Notes under the pieces: generated by a model
Database searches by the model: none
Told to the model about the DNA's origin: nothing
Seen by the model: only the letters and a program-made list of their open reading frames with translations
Made by a program: the position numbers and the translations under genes
NCBI GenBank assembly: GCA_963734015.1
Contig: CAVTFG010000002.1
Coordinates: 124,001-188,000, forward strand
Length of the DNA: 64,000 nt
Origin: JALZKA01 sp963734015
Lineage (GTDB): Bacteria; Actinomycetota; Thermoleophilia; Solirubrobacterales; 70-9
Direction of reading: 5' to 3'
In this document: piece after piece, positions 33,472-41,612 of the stretch
How the letters are laid out: each line of letters starts with the position of its first letter
Numbering within the stretch: the first letter of the stretch is position 1

Positions 33472-34656
33472 TCAGACCGTCGTCACTCCCGACTCGCGGC
33501 GGTCGACGAGGTAGCCGACGAGCGCCTCGACCACCTTCGGGTCGAACTGCGACCCGGCGTTGGCGGTCAACTCGGCGATCGCCATGTGGTGCGAGAGGGC
33601 GGCTCGATACGGACGGTTCGACGTCATCGCCTGGTAGGCGTCGCAGGCGAGGATGATCCGAGCGCCGACCGGGATCGCGTCGCCCTCGAGGCCGTCCGGA
33701 TAGCCCGTTCCGTCCCAGCGCTCGTGCTCGTGGCGCACGATGCGAGCGACGGCTCCCATCCCCGGGATCGCGCGCAGGATGCGCTCGCCGATCACCGGGT
33801 GTTCCCGCATGATCTCCCACTCCTCCTCGCCGAGCGGGCCGGCCTTGTTGAGGATCTCCTCGGAGATCCCGATCTTGCCGAAGTTGTGCAGCAACGCCGC
33901 GCTCCGGATCGTCGTGATCTCGTGCGGCTCCAGGCCCAGCGCGTCGGCGACGTGCGCCACGAGGTCGACGACGGATTCCGAGTGCTCCCCGGTGTAGTTG
34001 TCGCGCTCCTCGAGCGCCTGCGCGAGCGCCGCCACCACCTCGGTCGTGGCGGTGACCCCCGCGTCCTCCGTCGGGGCCTCGCGCGCGATCAGCTTGCTGA
34101 CCTGGATCCGGCCGCCGCCCTCGTCGCGGGCCACCGCCAGGGCATGCTGGGCGCGGGCGAGCACGTCGTCCGCGTTCTCGCCCGATCGCAGCGCCGCGAG
34201 GCCTCCTGAGACCTGAATCCCCACCTGGTCCGCCACCTCGAGCTGCTCCAGGTCGAGGACGATCCGCTCGAGCACGCGCAGCGCCTCGTCGAGCTCGGTT
34301 TCGGGAAGCAGGAGGACGAACTCGTCGCCCCCGGCGCGTGCGACCAGGTCGTGCGCGCGGGTCCCGGCAGCGAGCAGCCGACCGACCGCGGCAAGGACCA
34401 GGTCGCCGGCCGCGTAGCCGCGCGCGACGTTGAGCCGCCGGAAGTGGTCGATGTCGAGGATCGCCACGGCCAGGGGGCGGCTGTAGCGGTGGGCTCGCTG
34501 GACGTCGAGCTCGAGCTGCGCGCGCAGCGCGGGCAGCGTCAGCAGGCTCGCGACGAGCGAGTCGCGGGCCGACAGTCGCACGATCTCGGTTTCGAGCTCG
34601 GCGATGCGGGCCTTGGCGGCCGCGAGCGCAGAGTTGTCAGCCCCCTGTGAGACCAC
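33472..34656 (-). CDS. GGDEF/HD-GYP signalling protein
   Basis: A 394-residue cyclic di-GMP type protein. A short coiled-coil N-terminus leads to a GGDEF domain (signature GGDEF at 109-113 in RAGGDEFVLLLPETELDEAL). The HD-GYP domain follows, with GEHSES (223-228), LLHNFGKIGI (255-264), REHPVIGERIL and EHERWDGTGYPDGLEGD (310-326). GTG 34656 has RBS AAAGGA. The canonical HD pair is HN here (His257-Asn258), removing one metal ligand, so phosphodiesterase activity is in doubt. No sensor or membrane domain is present. Confidence 0.85.
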   Translation of the reverse strand: MVSQGADNSALAAAKARIAELETEIVRLSARDSLVASLLTLPALRAQLELDVQRAHRYSRPLAVAILDIDHFRRLNVARGYAAGDLVLAAVGRLLAAGTRAHDLVARAGGDEFVLLLPETELDEALRVLERIVLDLEQLEVADQVGIQVSGGLAALRSGENADDVLARAQHALAVARDEGGGRIQVSKLIAREAPTEDAGVTATTEVVAALAQALEERDNYTGEHSESVVDLVAHVADALGLEPHEITTIRSAALLHNFGKIGISEEILNKAGPLGEEEWEIMREHPVIGERILRAIPGMGAVARIVRHEHERWDGTGYPDGLEGDAIPVGARIILACDAYQAMTSNRPYRAALSHHMAIAELTANAGSQFDPKVVEALVGYLVDRRESGVTTV

Positions 34657-34713
34657 TTCTCAAGTCCTTTCGGCAGTCCCGAAGCCCGTCTTGAACGTCC
34701 CATGGCCCCCGGG

Positions 34714-36182
34714 TCAGCCCGCGTCGGCGAGCCGCACCAATCCTCCCAGAACGCCGACGTAGGCGGCACCATCCGGACCTATGGAAACCGGGGCAAAGTT
34801 GTTGTTAAAGCCAAATCCCGTGCCGCCGAGAGCCCGCCAACGGGTCTTTCCGTTGTCGAAGTCGATCGCCGTCAGGTACCACGCGTCGGCGTTGTCGTCT
34901 CGTCTCGGCTTGGTGTAGGTGTAGACAAGGCCCGCGCCCAGCGAGAGCTTCGGCACCACCGACGGCGCCCGCTCGTCGCTGCGCCAGACCGTGTGGCACC
35001 CGCGACCGTCGCGGTCGATGTCCACCCGCTCGAGGCCCGGGGTCGTGGTCGCGCCGTTCAGGGTCGAGGCGATCCCGGTGTAGCCGAAGTTGTTCTCGAC
35101 CACCAGCGAACGGCCCGCGCCGACCAGGGACTGATCCGTCGAGCTCGCGCCGCGCTCGAACACCGGCTGACGGCAGACGAGGCGCCTGCCGGACGCCCGG
35201 CGGCCCCGCTGATACACGCGGACCGCCATGGGATCCGCGTTGTCCGTGATCGCCACGTAGCGGCGTCCAAGGAGCGTCGGCGTCGTGCCCGAGCCCGCCT
35301 GGGTCTGCCCCGGCTTCACCGTGCCGACGTTCGGATAGCGTGCGCGCCAGACGGTCCGGACCCGGTTGCGCCTCGCCTGGAAGCGGTAGAGGGCAGCGTC
35401 GGTGACGATGTAGACGCCGCCGCGCTCATCGGCCGCGAACGAGTTGCCGATGGGCTCCTCGGTCGCGAGCGAGCGGATCGACCCCGACCGCGTCACGAAG
35501 CCCACGACGCCCCGGGTCGACGCGAACCAGATCCTCCCCCGCCAATCCGGCATCACGGCGATGACCGCGTCCTGGGGCCCCACCACCCCGGTCAGGTCGA
35601 CCCGTCGCTTCGGCTCGAGCCCGCCGTCGCCTCGCACCCGGATGACCACGATCTGGCGGTCCGCGGTCGGGATCACAGCCCGGTCCCGGTTGTCCAGGTA
35701 GAAGTAGCCGCCGCCGGCGAAGCTCGAGAACGGATCCTGAAGACCCGTTGGCGCGGCGGCAGCAGCCTGGTGGAGATCGGCCGCAGCGTGTCCGGATCGA
35801 GCACGGTCAGGACGGGTCGGTCGAGCCCCACGCACACGGTGACGATCCTGCCCCTTCGGTCGAACGCCACCGACGCGCATTCGCGGGCGAAGAGTGCCGA
35901 GCGAGCGCTGATCCCGTCGCCCAGCGGGCCGGAGCGGTCGTAGGTGTCCGACTGGTAGGCGTCGTTGTGGATGTTCGAGCCGGGATCCGGCGCCATGAAG
36001 GGGTGCTGCGGAACGCGCAGCGGCCGGTGCGGGTCGGCGCTGACCGGGGCTCCCTCGAAGGCCTCGATCCCGAGGGCAAGCGGGCTGCCCGGGATCTCCA
36101 GCGGTTGCTGCCCGGCCGTCTGGGCGCCGGCGGGAGCCGCCAGCGCCAGAAGTGTGAGCAGGACCACAGCCGCGTAAGGCAC
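34714..36182 (-). CDS. Secreted beta-propeller-like protein (frame disrupted)
   Basis: About 489 residues once the frame is restored. A Sec signal peptide (YAAVVLLTLLALAAPAGAQ) precedes a mature domain containing SNIHNDAYQSDTYDRSGPLG and, one frame over, DPFSSFAGGGYFYLDNRDRA. Repeating strands such as VGFVTRSGSIRSLATEEPIG and GGVYIVTDAALYRFQARRNR suggest a propeller. One base seems missing (or two extra) near 35744-35752, after TRLLPPRQ. GTG 36182 is proposed as start because the longer frames overlap the divergent PAS gene. No enzyme family is recognised. Confidence 0.65.
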
Positions 36183-36276
36183 GCTGAGGGAGGCTACGGA
36201 GAGCGAACCGAACGCGTGCCGATTGACGCCAACGGTGGAAGAATGGCGCGCGAGGGAGGCCTCCTCCCCGGAAACC

Positions 36277-36690
36277 ATGGAAAGCCCGCAGAAGCCGCTC
36301 GAGCTGATCCTCGCCCGCAACCTGCTGACGAGCATCTCGACGCCGTCGTTCCTGGTCGACGGAGACGGCACGATGGTCTTCTACAACGAGGCGGCCGCGG
36401 CCGTCCTGGGGCGCTCGTTCGAGGAGGCCGGCCAGATGTCGGTCGTGGAATGGACCGAGGCGTTCGGCCCGATTTCCCAGGACGGCGACCCGCTCGACTT
36501 CGACGAGGTGAGCCTGACGAAGGCGATCCGCGAGGGCCGCCCGGCACACGGCAAGTTCCGCATCCGCACCGCCGCCAACCCGGAGCAGCCGATCGAGGCG
36601 GCCGCGTTCCCGATCGTGGCGTCCCAGGAGGGAAGCTCGGGCGCGATGATCATGTTCTGGCCGCGGGCGGGTAACGGGGGGGCGTCGTGA
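36277..36690 (+). CDS. Small PAS-domain sensor protein
   Basis: A 137-residue protein consisting of little more than a PAS fold: LELILARNLLTSISTPSFLV then DGDGTMVFYNEAAAAVLGRS and SFEEAGQMSVVEWTEAF. It ends with IVASQEGSSGAMIMFWPRAG. There is no output domain, so it would have to signal through a partner. Its stop and the next gene's GTG overlap (GTGA), coupling it to the MBL-fold hydrolase, its likely partner. Ligand unknown. ATG 36277 is preferred over an in-frame TTG upstream. Confidence 0.75.
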   Translation: MESPQKPLELILARNLLTSISTPSFLVDGDGTMVFYNEAAAAVLGRSFEEAGQMSVVEWTEAFGPISQDGDPLDFDEVSLTKAIREGRPAHGKFRIRTAANPEQPIEAAAFPIVASQEGSSGAMIMFWPRAGNGGAS

Positions 36691-37619
36691 GGATCAAGGT
36701 TTGGGGAGCCCGCGGGTCCGTGCCGGCCCCGGGGCCGGAGATGAACCGGTACGGCGGGAACACGTCGTGCGTTCAGGTGACCTTCCGCGACGGCAGCCAG
36801 CTGATCCTCGACGCGGGCACCGGCATCCGGACCCTGGGGCTCGAGCTCACGGAGTCACCCCGGGTCGGGATCCTCCTGACCCACCTGCACCTCGACCACA
36901 TCCAGGGCCTGATGTTCTTCCCGCCCTGCTTCCGTTCCGATGCGGAGATCACGATCTGGGGCCCGTCGTCGCCGGAGGCTTCGCTCGAGGACCGCGTCGC
37001 CCGCTACATCTCGGCGCCGCTGTCCCCGGTCGAGGTGCGCGAGCTGCCCTGCTCGGTCGCGTTCCGCGACGCACCAGCCACCGAATGGCAGATCGGCGAC
37101 GTCCTGATCCGCGCCGAGGCGGTGACCCACCGCGGCCCCACCCTGGGCTACCGGCTGACCGACGGCGAGACCACGCTCTGCTACATCCCGGACCACGAGC
37201 CCGCGCTCGGGGCGCCGCTGGCGCAGGTCGAGAACGAGTGGATCTCCGGCTACGACCTCGCCAGGGACGCCGACCTCCTGATCCACGACTGCCAGTACAC
37301 GGACGACGAGTACCCGGCGCACGCCGGCTGGGGGCACTCTGCGCTGTCCGACACGCTCACGTTCGCGGACCGCGTCGGCGCCGACCGCACCCTCCTCTTC
37401 CACCACGACCCTCTCCATACGGACGCGATGCTCGACGCACTCGGCGCAACCGCAACCGCCGCCTGGGGCGCGCTGGGCCACGCGGACGACACGATCGGGC
37501 TCGCGCACGAGGGCGACGAGTTCGAGTTCACCGGCGCCGGACCGCTTGTTCAAGCGGTCGCGGGCGGCGCTCCGACGACCGGTACAAACGCGCCCGCCGA
37601 AGTTTCGACGAGCGGATAA
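36687..37619 (+). CDS. MBL-fold metallo-hydrolase
   Basis: A 310-residue metallo-beta-lactamase-fold protein. It opens MRIKVWGARGSVPAPGPEMN and RYGGNTSCVQV. The metal motif is LLTHLHLDHIQGLMFFPP (HxHxDH), with DADLLIHDCQYTDDEYPAHA and GHSALSDTLTFADRVGADRT later. Related proteins include RNase Z-like and cyclic-nucleotide phosphodiesterase-like hydrolases (the WGARGS start is common in the latter). The GTG start overlaps the PAS gene stop, suggesting that a PAS signal controls this hydrolase. The substrate is unknown. Confidence 0.82.
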   Translation: MRIKVWGARGSVPAPGPEMNRYGGNTSCVQVTFRDGSQLILDAGTGIRTLGLELTESPRVGILLTHLHLDHIQGLMFFPPCFRSDAEITIWGPSSPEASLEDRVARYISAPLSPVEVRELPCSVAFRDAPATEWQIGDVLIRAEAVTHRGPTLGYRLTDGETTLCYIPDHEPALGAPLAQVENEWISGYDLARDADLLIHDCQYTDDEYPAHAGWGHSALSDTLTFADRVGADRTLLFHHDPLHTDAMLDALGATATAAWGALGHADDTIGLAHEGDEFEFTGAGPLVQAVAGGAPTTGTNAPAEVSTSG

Positions 37620-37707
37620 GGACGGTAAACCTCCCCGCGCCTACCTTGACTCGCGGCTAATGCAACACCGCGATGGCCGGGCCACCCGGCGTCAAGGAGG
37701 AGCGGAT

Positions 37708-39252
37708 ATGGGTGAGCGACGTAAGTCGCGAAACGAACTGGGCCCCCCCGGTAGGGGCTTGTCTTTGAAAAAGAGGCTTAGCCTCGGCGCCCTGGTGGCG
37801 CTGGGGGCCTCCCTGGTTCTGCCGGGCGTGGCCTCGGCTCAGGGCCAGGGCATAGGTGCGCTGACGGACGAGCTGAACGTCACCTGGGTGATGGTCGCGT
37901 GCGTTCTCGTCCTGCTCATGCAGGCCGGCTTCCTGCTTCTCGAGATCGGCTTCTCGAGACAGAAGAACGTGGGTGCCGGGGTGGCGAAGATCTTCGTCAA
38001 CCTCAGCATCGCGACGATCGCCTGGTGGTCTGTCGGGTTCGGGATCTCATCGCTGACGGGGAATGACTTCTTCGGCACCGACGGGTTCTTCTTCCACAAC
38101 AACCAGGAGATCGGCGGGGGCGCGGACGCGTTCATCGTGGGCGGCGCGGACACGGCCCTGATGCTGTTCGGCATGCTGTTCTGCGCGGTGTCTCTGGCGA
38201 TCGTCTGGGGCACGACGCTGGAACGGATCAAGTTCAGCGCCTACGTGATCTACGCGGTCGTGTTCGCGGCCCTGATCTACCCGCTCGTGGCGCACGCGGT
38301 GTACGGAGGCGGGCTCCTGGCCGATATCGCCGGCAAGCCCGTCATGGACTTCGCCGGTTCGTCGGTGGTCCACCTCACCGGTGCGGTCGGCGGGTTGGCG
38401 GCGTTGCTGCTGCTCGGTGCGCGCTCCGGGAAGTACGGGCCCGACGGGAAGGCGCGGGCGATCCCGGGACACTCAATGCCATTGGTCGGACTCGGAGTCC
38501 TGTTGCTTTGGGTGGGCTGGTACGGCTTCAACGCCGGTTCCACGTTCGGCACGACGGACAACTTCTTCGCCCAGGTGGCGTTGAACACTCAGCTCGCGGC
38601 CTCGGCCGGCGCGCTGGTGGCGCTCGGCGTGATCTACCTGAAGACGAAGTCGCTGGACGTCGGCATGGCTGGGAACGGCGCGATCGCCGGTCTCGTCGGG
38701 ATCACGGCCCCGTCCGGATACGTGGAGTTCTGGGCGGCGCCGATCATCGGCGCGGTGGCCGGCGTGGTCGTCGTTTACGGCGTGTTGTTCATCGAGAAGC
38801 ACCTCGATGACCCGGTCGGGGCGCTGTCGGCGCACGGCCTGGCCGGAATCTGGGGCACGATCTCGGTGGGACTGTTCGCCTCGCCGCGGTTGATCCTCGA
38901 CGGAGCCGCCCCGGGCGTGTACTACGGCATCACGGACGGCGACCTCGCTCCGTCGCTCGGCCAGCTGGCGGTGCAGGCGATCGGCGTCATCGCGACGTTC
39001 GTGTTCGTCTTCGCGGCGTCGTACGCGGTGTTCGCCGCGATCAAGGCGACGATCGGCCTGCGGGTCAGCGAGGACGAGGAGCTGGCGGGGCTGGACATCT
39101 CGTCCCACGGGATGTATGGCTATCCCGAAGCGTTCATCCCACAGGAGGAATATCCCGGCACGACCGTGCAGCCGCACGTGGCCGGCACTCCGGTGGTGAC
39201 GAACGCGGCGCCCACGCCGCCAGCCGCGGCCGAGAAGGAGGTGACCGCATGA
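37708..39252 (+). CDS. amtB: Ammonium transporter
   Basis: About 514 residues from ATG 37708, or 495 from TTG 37765. Amt channels move ammonium/ammonia across the membrane. A signal peptide ending LPGVASAQG is followed by eleven membrane helices. Signature segments include GFLLLEIGFSRQKNVGAGVA and VDFAGSSVVHLTGAVGGLAA (pore His; window reads MDFAGSSVVHLTGA), then HGLAGIWGTISVGLF with the second pore His. The N-terminal codons overlap a dispersed mini-ORF element (37712-37768). If the element ORF is translated, the TTG start is the likelier true start. The stop overlaps glnK (ATGA). Confidence 0.93.
   Translation: MGERRKSRNELGPPGRGLSLKKRLSLGALVALGASLVLPGVASAQGQGIGALTDELNVTWVMVACVLVLLMQAGFLLLEIGFSRQKNVGAGVAKIFVNLSIATIAWWSVGFGISSLTGNDFFGTDGFFFHNNQEIGGGADAFIVGGADTALMLFGMLFCAVSLAIVWGTTLERIKFSAYVIYAVVFAALIYPLVAHAVYGGGLLADIAGKPVMDFAGSSVVHLTGAVGGLAALLLLGARSGKYGPDGKARAIPGHSMPLVGLGVLLLWVGWYGFNAGSTFGTTDNFFAQVALNTQLAASAGALVALGVIYLKTKSLDVGMAGNGAIAGLVGITAPSGYVEFWAAPIIGAVAGVVVVYGVLFIEKHLDDPVGALSAHGLAGIWGTISVGLFASPRLILDGAAPGVYYGITDGDLAPSLGQLAVQAIGVIATFVFVFAASYAVFAAIKATIGLRVSEDEELAGLDISSHGMYGYPEAFIPQEEYPGTTVQPHVAGTPVVTNAAPTPPAAAEKEVTA
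37712..37768 (+). repeat. Dispersed mini-ORF element, family 1, copy C
   Basis: A 19-codon mini-ORF from GTG 37712, preceded by a strong RBS (AAGGAGGAGCGG), encoding MSDVSRETNWAPPVGACL. Its stop TGA overlaps a TTG (TTGA, 37765-37768) that opens MKKRLSLGALVALGAS, an ideal signal peptide for the ammonium transporter. The same DNA is also open in a second frame from ATG 37708 as an N-terminal extension of the transporter. Length and peptide match copy D exactly (19 codons). Confidence 0.75.
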
Positions 39253-39617
39253 AGAAGATCGAGGCATTCATCCGCCACGAGGCGTTCGAGCCGATCCGCT
39301 CGGAGCTGCTCGAGAAGGGGTTCCCCTCACTCTCGATCGGCGAGGTGAAGGGCTCGGGCCGCCAGAAGGGCATCGTCGAGCACTATCGGGGCTCGACCCT
39401 GACGGTGAACGTCCGGCCGAAGCTCAAGATCGAAGTCGTCGTCGAGGACAAGGACAAGTCACTCGTCGTCGAGACGATCCTGAAGCACGCGCGGACCGGT
39501 GACGTCGGCGACGGGAAGATCTTCGTGATACCCGTCGAGGAGGCGATCCGGATCCGCACGGGCGAGGAAGGAGACGCCGTCCTACAGGCGCACTCCGAGG
39601 CCGAGATCGCGGCCTAG
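39249..39617 (+). CDS. glnK: Nitrogen regulatory P-II protein
   Basis: A 122-residue P-II signalling protein that plugs and regulates AmtB according to 2-oxoglutarate and ATP/ADP. The start MKKIEAFIRHEAFEPIRSEL and the T-loop GEVKGSGRQKGIVEHYRGST with the modifiable Tyr are clear, followed by VVETILKHARTGDVGDGKIF. The ATG overlaps the amtB stop (ATGA), the standard amtB-glnK arrangement. In actinobacteria the Tyr is adenylylated, not uridylylated; the modifying enzyme is not in this window. A large bidirectional terminator follows. Confidence 0.95.
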   Translation: MKKIEAFIRHEAFEPIRSELLEKGFPSLSIGEVKGSGRQKGIVEHYRGSTLTVNVRPKLKIEVVVEDKDKSLVVETILKHARTGDVGDGKIFVIPVEEAIRIRTGEEGDAVLQAHSEAEIAA

Positions 39618-39687
39618 GGAGGGGAGTTCGGGCCCCGTACCGCTAGCGCCTCTCGCAGGCGGTACGGGCACCCGACTCCCTCTCCCT
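39616..39687. terminator. Long bidirectional terminator between glnK and ppk2
   Basis: Near-perfect inverted repeat with arms of about 28 bp: AGGGAGGGGAGTTCGGGCC continuing to CCGTACCGC on the left, GCGGTACGGG continuing to CCGACTCCCTCTCCCT on the right, loop TAGCGCCTCTCGCAG. The right arm covers the ppk2 stop codon. This is by far the longest hairpin in the window. Confidence 0.85.
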
Positions 39688-40453
39688 AGAGCGGGTCGGG
39701 GAGGTCGACTCCCGCCCTTCGCATGCCCTCCTCGATCCGCAAGATCACCGTCTCGATGACGCTTACGCGTGCGAAGCGCTTCGACTCGCCGGCGATCACG
39801 TCCCACGGAGCGTAGGGCTGGTCGGTCCGGGCGAACATGTCCTCCAGCGCCTCCTCGTACTCCGGCCGCTTGTCCCGGTTGCGCCAATCCTCGTCGGTCA
39901 GCTTCCACGCCTTCAGCGGGTTCTTCTCGCGGCTCTCGAAGCGCTTCAGCTGCTCGTCCTCGGAGACGTGCATCCAGAACTTGATCAGGATCATCCCCTC
40001 CTCCACGAGGGACCGCTCGAACGAGTTGATCTCGTCGTACGCGCGCATCCACTCGGCGCGCTCGGCAAACCCCTCGACCCGCTCGACGAGGACGCGCCCG
40101 TACCAGGAACGGTCGAGGATCGACATCCCGCCCCAGCCCGGCAGCACGGGCCAGAACCGCCACAGGAAATGGTGGCGCTTCTCGTCGAACGTCGGCGCGG
40201 CGAACTGCACTACGCGGACGTGCCGCGGGTCGATCTGGGCGACGAGGCGCTTGATTGCGCCGCCCTTGCCCGAGGCGTCCCAGCCCTCGAAGAGCACACA
40301 GACCGGGGGGCCGAGCTCCCGCGGCCCGATCTGGCCGCCAAGGGTCAGGCGGAGCTGGGAGAGCCGCGACCATGCGTTCTCGAGCCCGCGGGCCTCCTCC
40401 TTGTTGGAGTACGCCTTCGTCAGGTCGACATCGTCCAGCCGGCCCATGGTCAC
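39686..40453 (-). CDS. ppk2: Polyphosphate kinase 2 family protein
   Basis: A 255-residue PPK2 that transfers phosphate between polyphosphate and nucleotides. Walker A is CVLFEGWDASGKGGAIKRLV and the lid/Walker B segment is MSILDRSWYGRVLVERVEGF. KFWMHVSEDEQLKRFESREK and DDQPYAPWDVIAGES-like TDQPYAPWDVIAGESKRFAR are also typical. GTG 40453 overlaps the stop of a small membrane protein gene (GTGA), so the two are coupled. ATG 40447 is an alternative start. Subclass, and hence the preferred direction, cannot be told by eye. Confidence 0.9.
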   Translation of the reverse strand: MTMGRLDDVDLTKAYSNKEEARGLENAWSRLSQLRLTLGGQIGPRELGPPVCVLFEGWDASGKGGAIKRLVAQIDPRHVRVVQFAAPTFDEKRHHFLWRFWPVLPGWGGMSILDRSWYGRVLVERVEGFAERAEWMRAYDEINSFERSLVEEGMILIKFWMHVSEDEQLKRFESREKNPLKAWKLTDEDWRNRDKRPEYEEALEDMFARTDQPYAPWDVIAGESKRFARVSVIETVILRIEEGMRRAGVDLPDPL

Positions 40454-40668
40454 CGCGCCTGGTTCGGGCCGGAGCCGTTCTCGATCAGGAAGCCGCCGAT
40501 GGCCAGCATGATGAGGACGATGCCGGCCAGGACCGCGATCGGCAGCTTGGCGGACTGCCCCCAGGCGCCGATCAGGAACCCGGCTGCGAGCACGACCAGG
40601 AACGGCGCGAGGTCCGAGATCGTCTTGGAGGCCGCGAGGAGCGGGCCGGCAGCATGCGGATCGGGCAT
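40450..40668 (-). CDS. Small two-helix membrane protein upstream of ppk2
   Basis: A 72-residue protein from ATG 40668 (MPDPHAAGPLLAASKT) with two membrane helices, DLAPFLVVLAAGFLIGAW and LPIAVLAGIVLIMLAIGGFL, and a polar tail. Its stop overlaps the ppk2 start, so it may tether or regulate PPK2; this is inference. The open frame continues upstream to 40854, but that would overlap the divergent MoxR gene. No family is recognised. Confidence 0.6.
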   Translation of the reverse strand: MPDPHAAGPLLAASKTISDLAPFLVVLAAGFLIGAWGQSAKLPIAVLAGIVLIMLAIGGFLIENGSGPNQAR

Positions 40669-40696
40669 GCGGCCATTCTCCCTATCCTTGGCGCCG

Positions 40697-41608
40697 ATGC
40701 AGTCAGTCGCCGAGGCGAAGCAGGCGCTCGAGGGCGCCGGGTACCTGGCCGACGAGCCAGCCGCGCTCGTCGCGTACCTCGCGCTGGAGCTGGGCAAGCC
40801 CGTGCTCGTCGAGGGGCCGGCGGGGGTGGGCAAGACCGAGCTCGCGAAGGCCATCTCGCGCGCGACCGGGCGCGAGCTGATCCGCCTGCAGTGCTACGAG
40901 GGCCTCGACGAGGCCAAGGCGCTTTACGAGTGGAACTACCGGAAGCAACTCCTGAGCATCCAGGCGCGAGCCGCTGACCCTGTCGCCCCCGGACGCGAAG
41001 CGGAGGAGCCGACGGGCCTTGACTCGGAAATCTTCGGAGAGGATTTCCTGCTCACGAGGCCCCTGCTTCGGGCCATAGCGAACCCGGAGCCGGTGGTCCT
41101 GCTGATCGACGAGATCGACAAGACCGACCAGGAGTTCGAGGCGATGCTGCTCGAGGTGCTCTCGGACTTCCAGATCTCGATCCCGGAGCTGGGCGTGATC
41201 GAGTCGCGCACCCACCCCGTCGTGGTGCTGACGTCGAACAACTCGCGCGAGCTCACCGAGGCGCTCAAGCGCCGCTGCCTCTACCTGTGGCTCGACTATC
41301 CGGAGATCGAGCGCGAGATGGAGATCGTGCGCATGCACGCCCCCGAGCTCGACGAAGCGCTCACCCGCCGCCTGGTGGAGGTCATCCACCTCGTCCGCCA
41401 GCTCGACCTGAAGAAGCCGCCGTCGATCGCCGAGTCGATCGATTGGGCGCGGGCACTGCTGCTGCTCGGCGCCGAGGACATCGACCGCTCGATCTTCGAA
41501 CGGACCATGTCGATCATCGTCAAGCACCGCACGGACATCGACCTGGTGGCCGAGCGCGTCGGCGTCAAGCTGGGCGGCCCTCAGGTCGAGGCCGAGGCGA
41601 CCGGCTGA
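40697..41608 (+). CDS. MoxR-type AAA+ ATPase
   Basis: A 303-residue AAA+ chaperone-like ATPase. Walker A is VLVEGPAGVGKTELAKAISR, Walker B VVLLIDEIDKTDQEFEAMLL, sensor 1 region HPVVVLTSNNSRELTEALKR, and arginine finger candidates lie in LKRRCLYLWLDYPE. MoxR proteins assemble or activate partner complexes together with VWA proteins. The following gene is a VWA (CoxE-like) protein 4 bp downstream, the classic pair. The client enzyme is not encoded next to it, unlike carbon monoxide dehydrogenase clusters. Confidence 0.9.
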   Translation: MQSVAEAKQALEGAGYLADEPAALVAYLALELGKPVLVEGPAGVGKTELAKAISRATGRELIRLQCYEGLDEAKALYEWNYRKQLLSIQARAADPVAPGREAEEPTGLDSEIFGEDFLLTRPLLRAIANPEPVVLLIDEIDKTDQEFEAMLLEVLSDFQISIPELGVIESRTHPVVVLTSNNSRELTEALKRRCLYLWLDYPEIEREMEIVRMHAPELDEALTRRLVEVIHLVRQLDLKKPPSIAESIDWARALLLLGAEDIDRSIFERTMSIIVKHRTDIDLVAERVGVKLGGPQVEAEATG

Positions 41609-41612
41609 GGCC

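Noticed and set aside
37712..37768. Family 1 element as a riboswitch (two GNRA-like hairpins, transporter genes)
   Set aside because: The small hairpins are not preserved well in copy B, copy A is antisense to its gene, and no known aptamer consensus matched. The conserved reading frame explains the data better.
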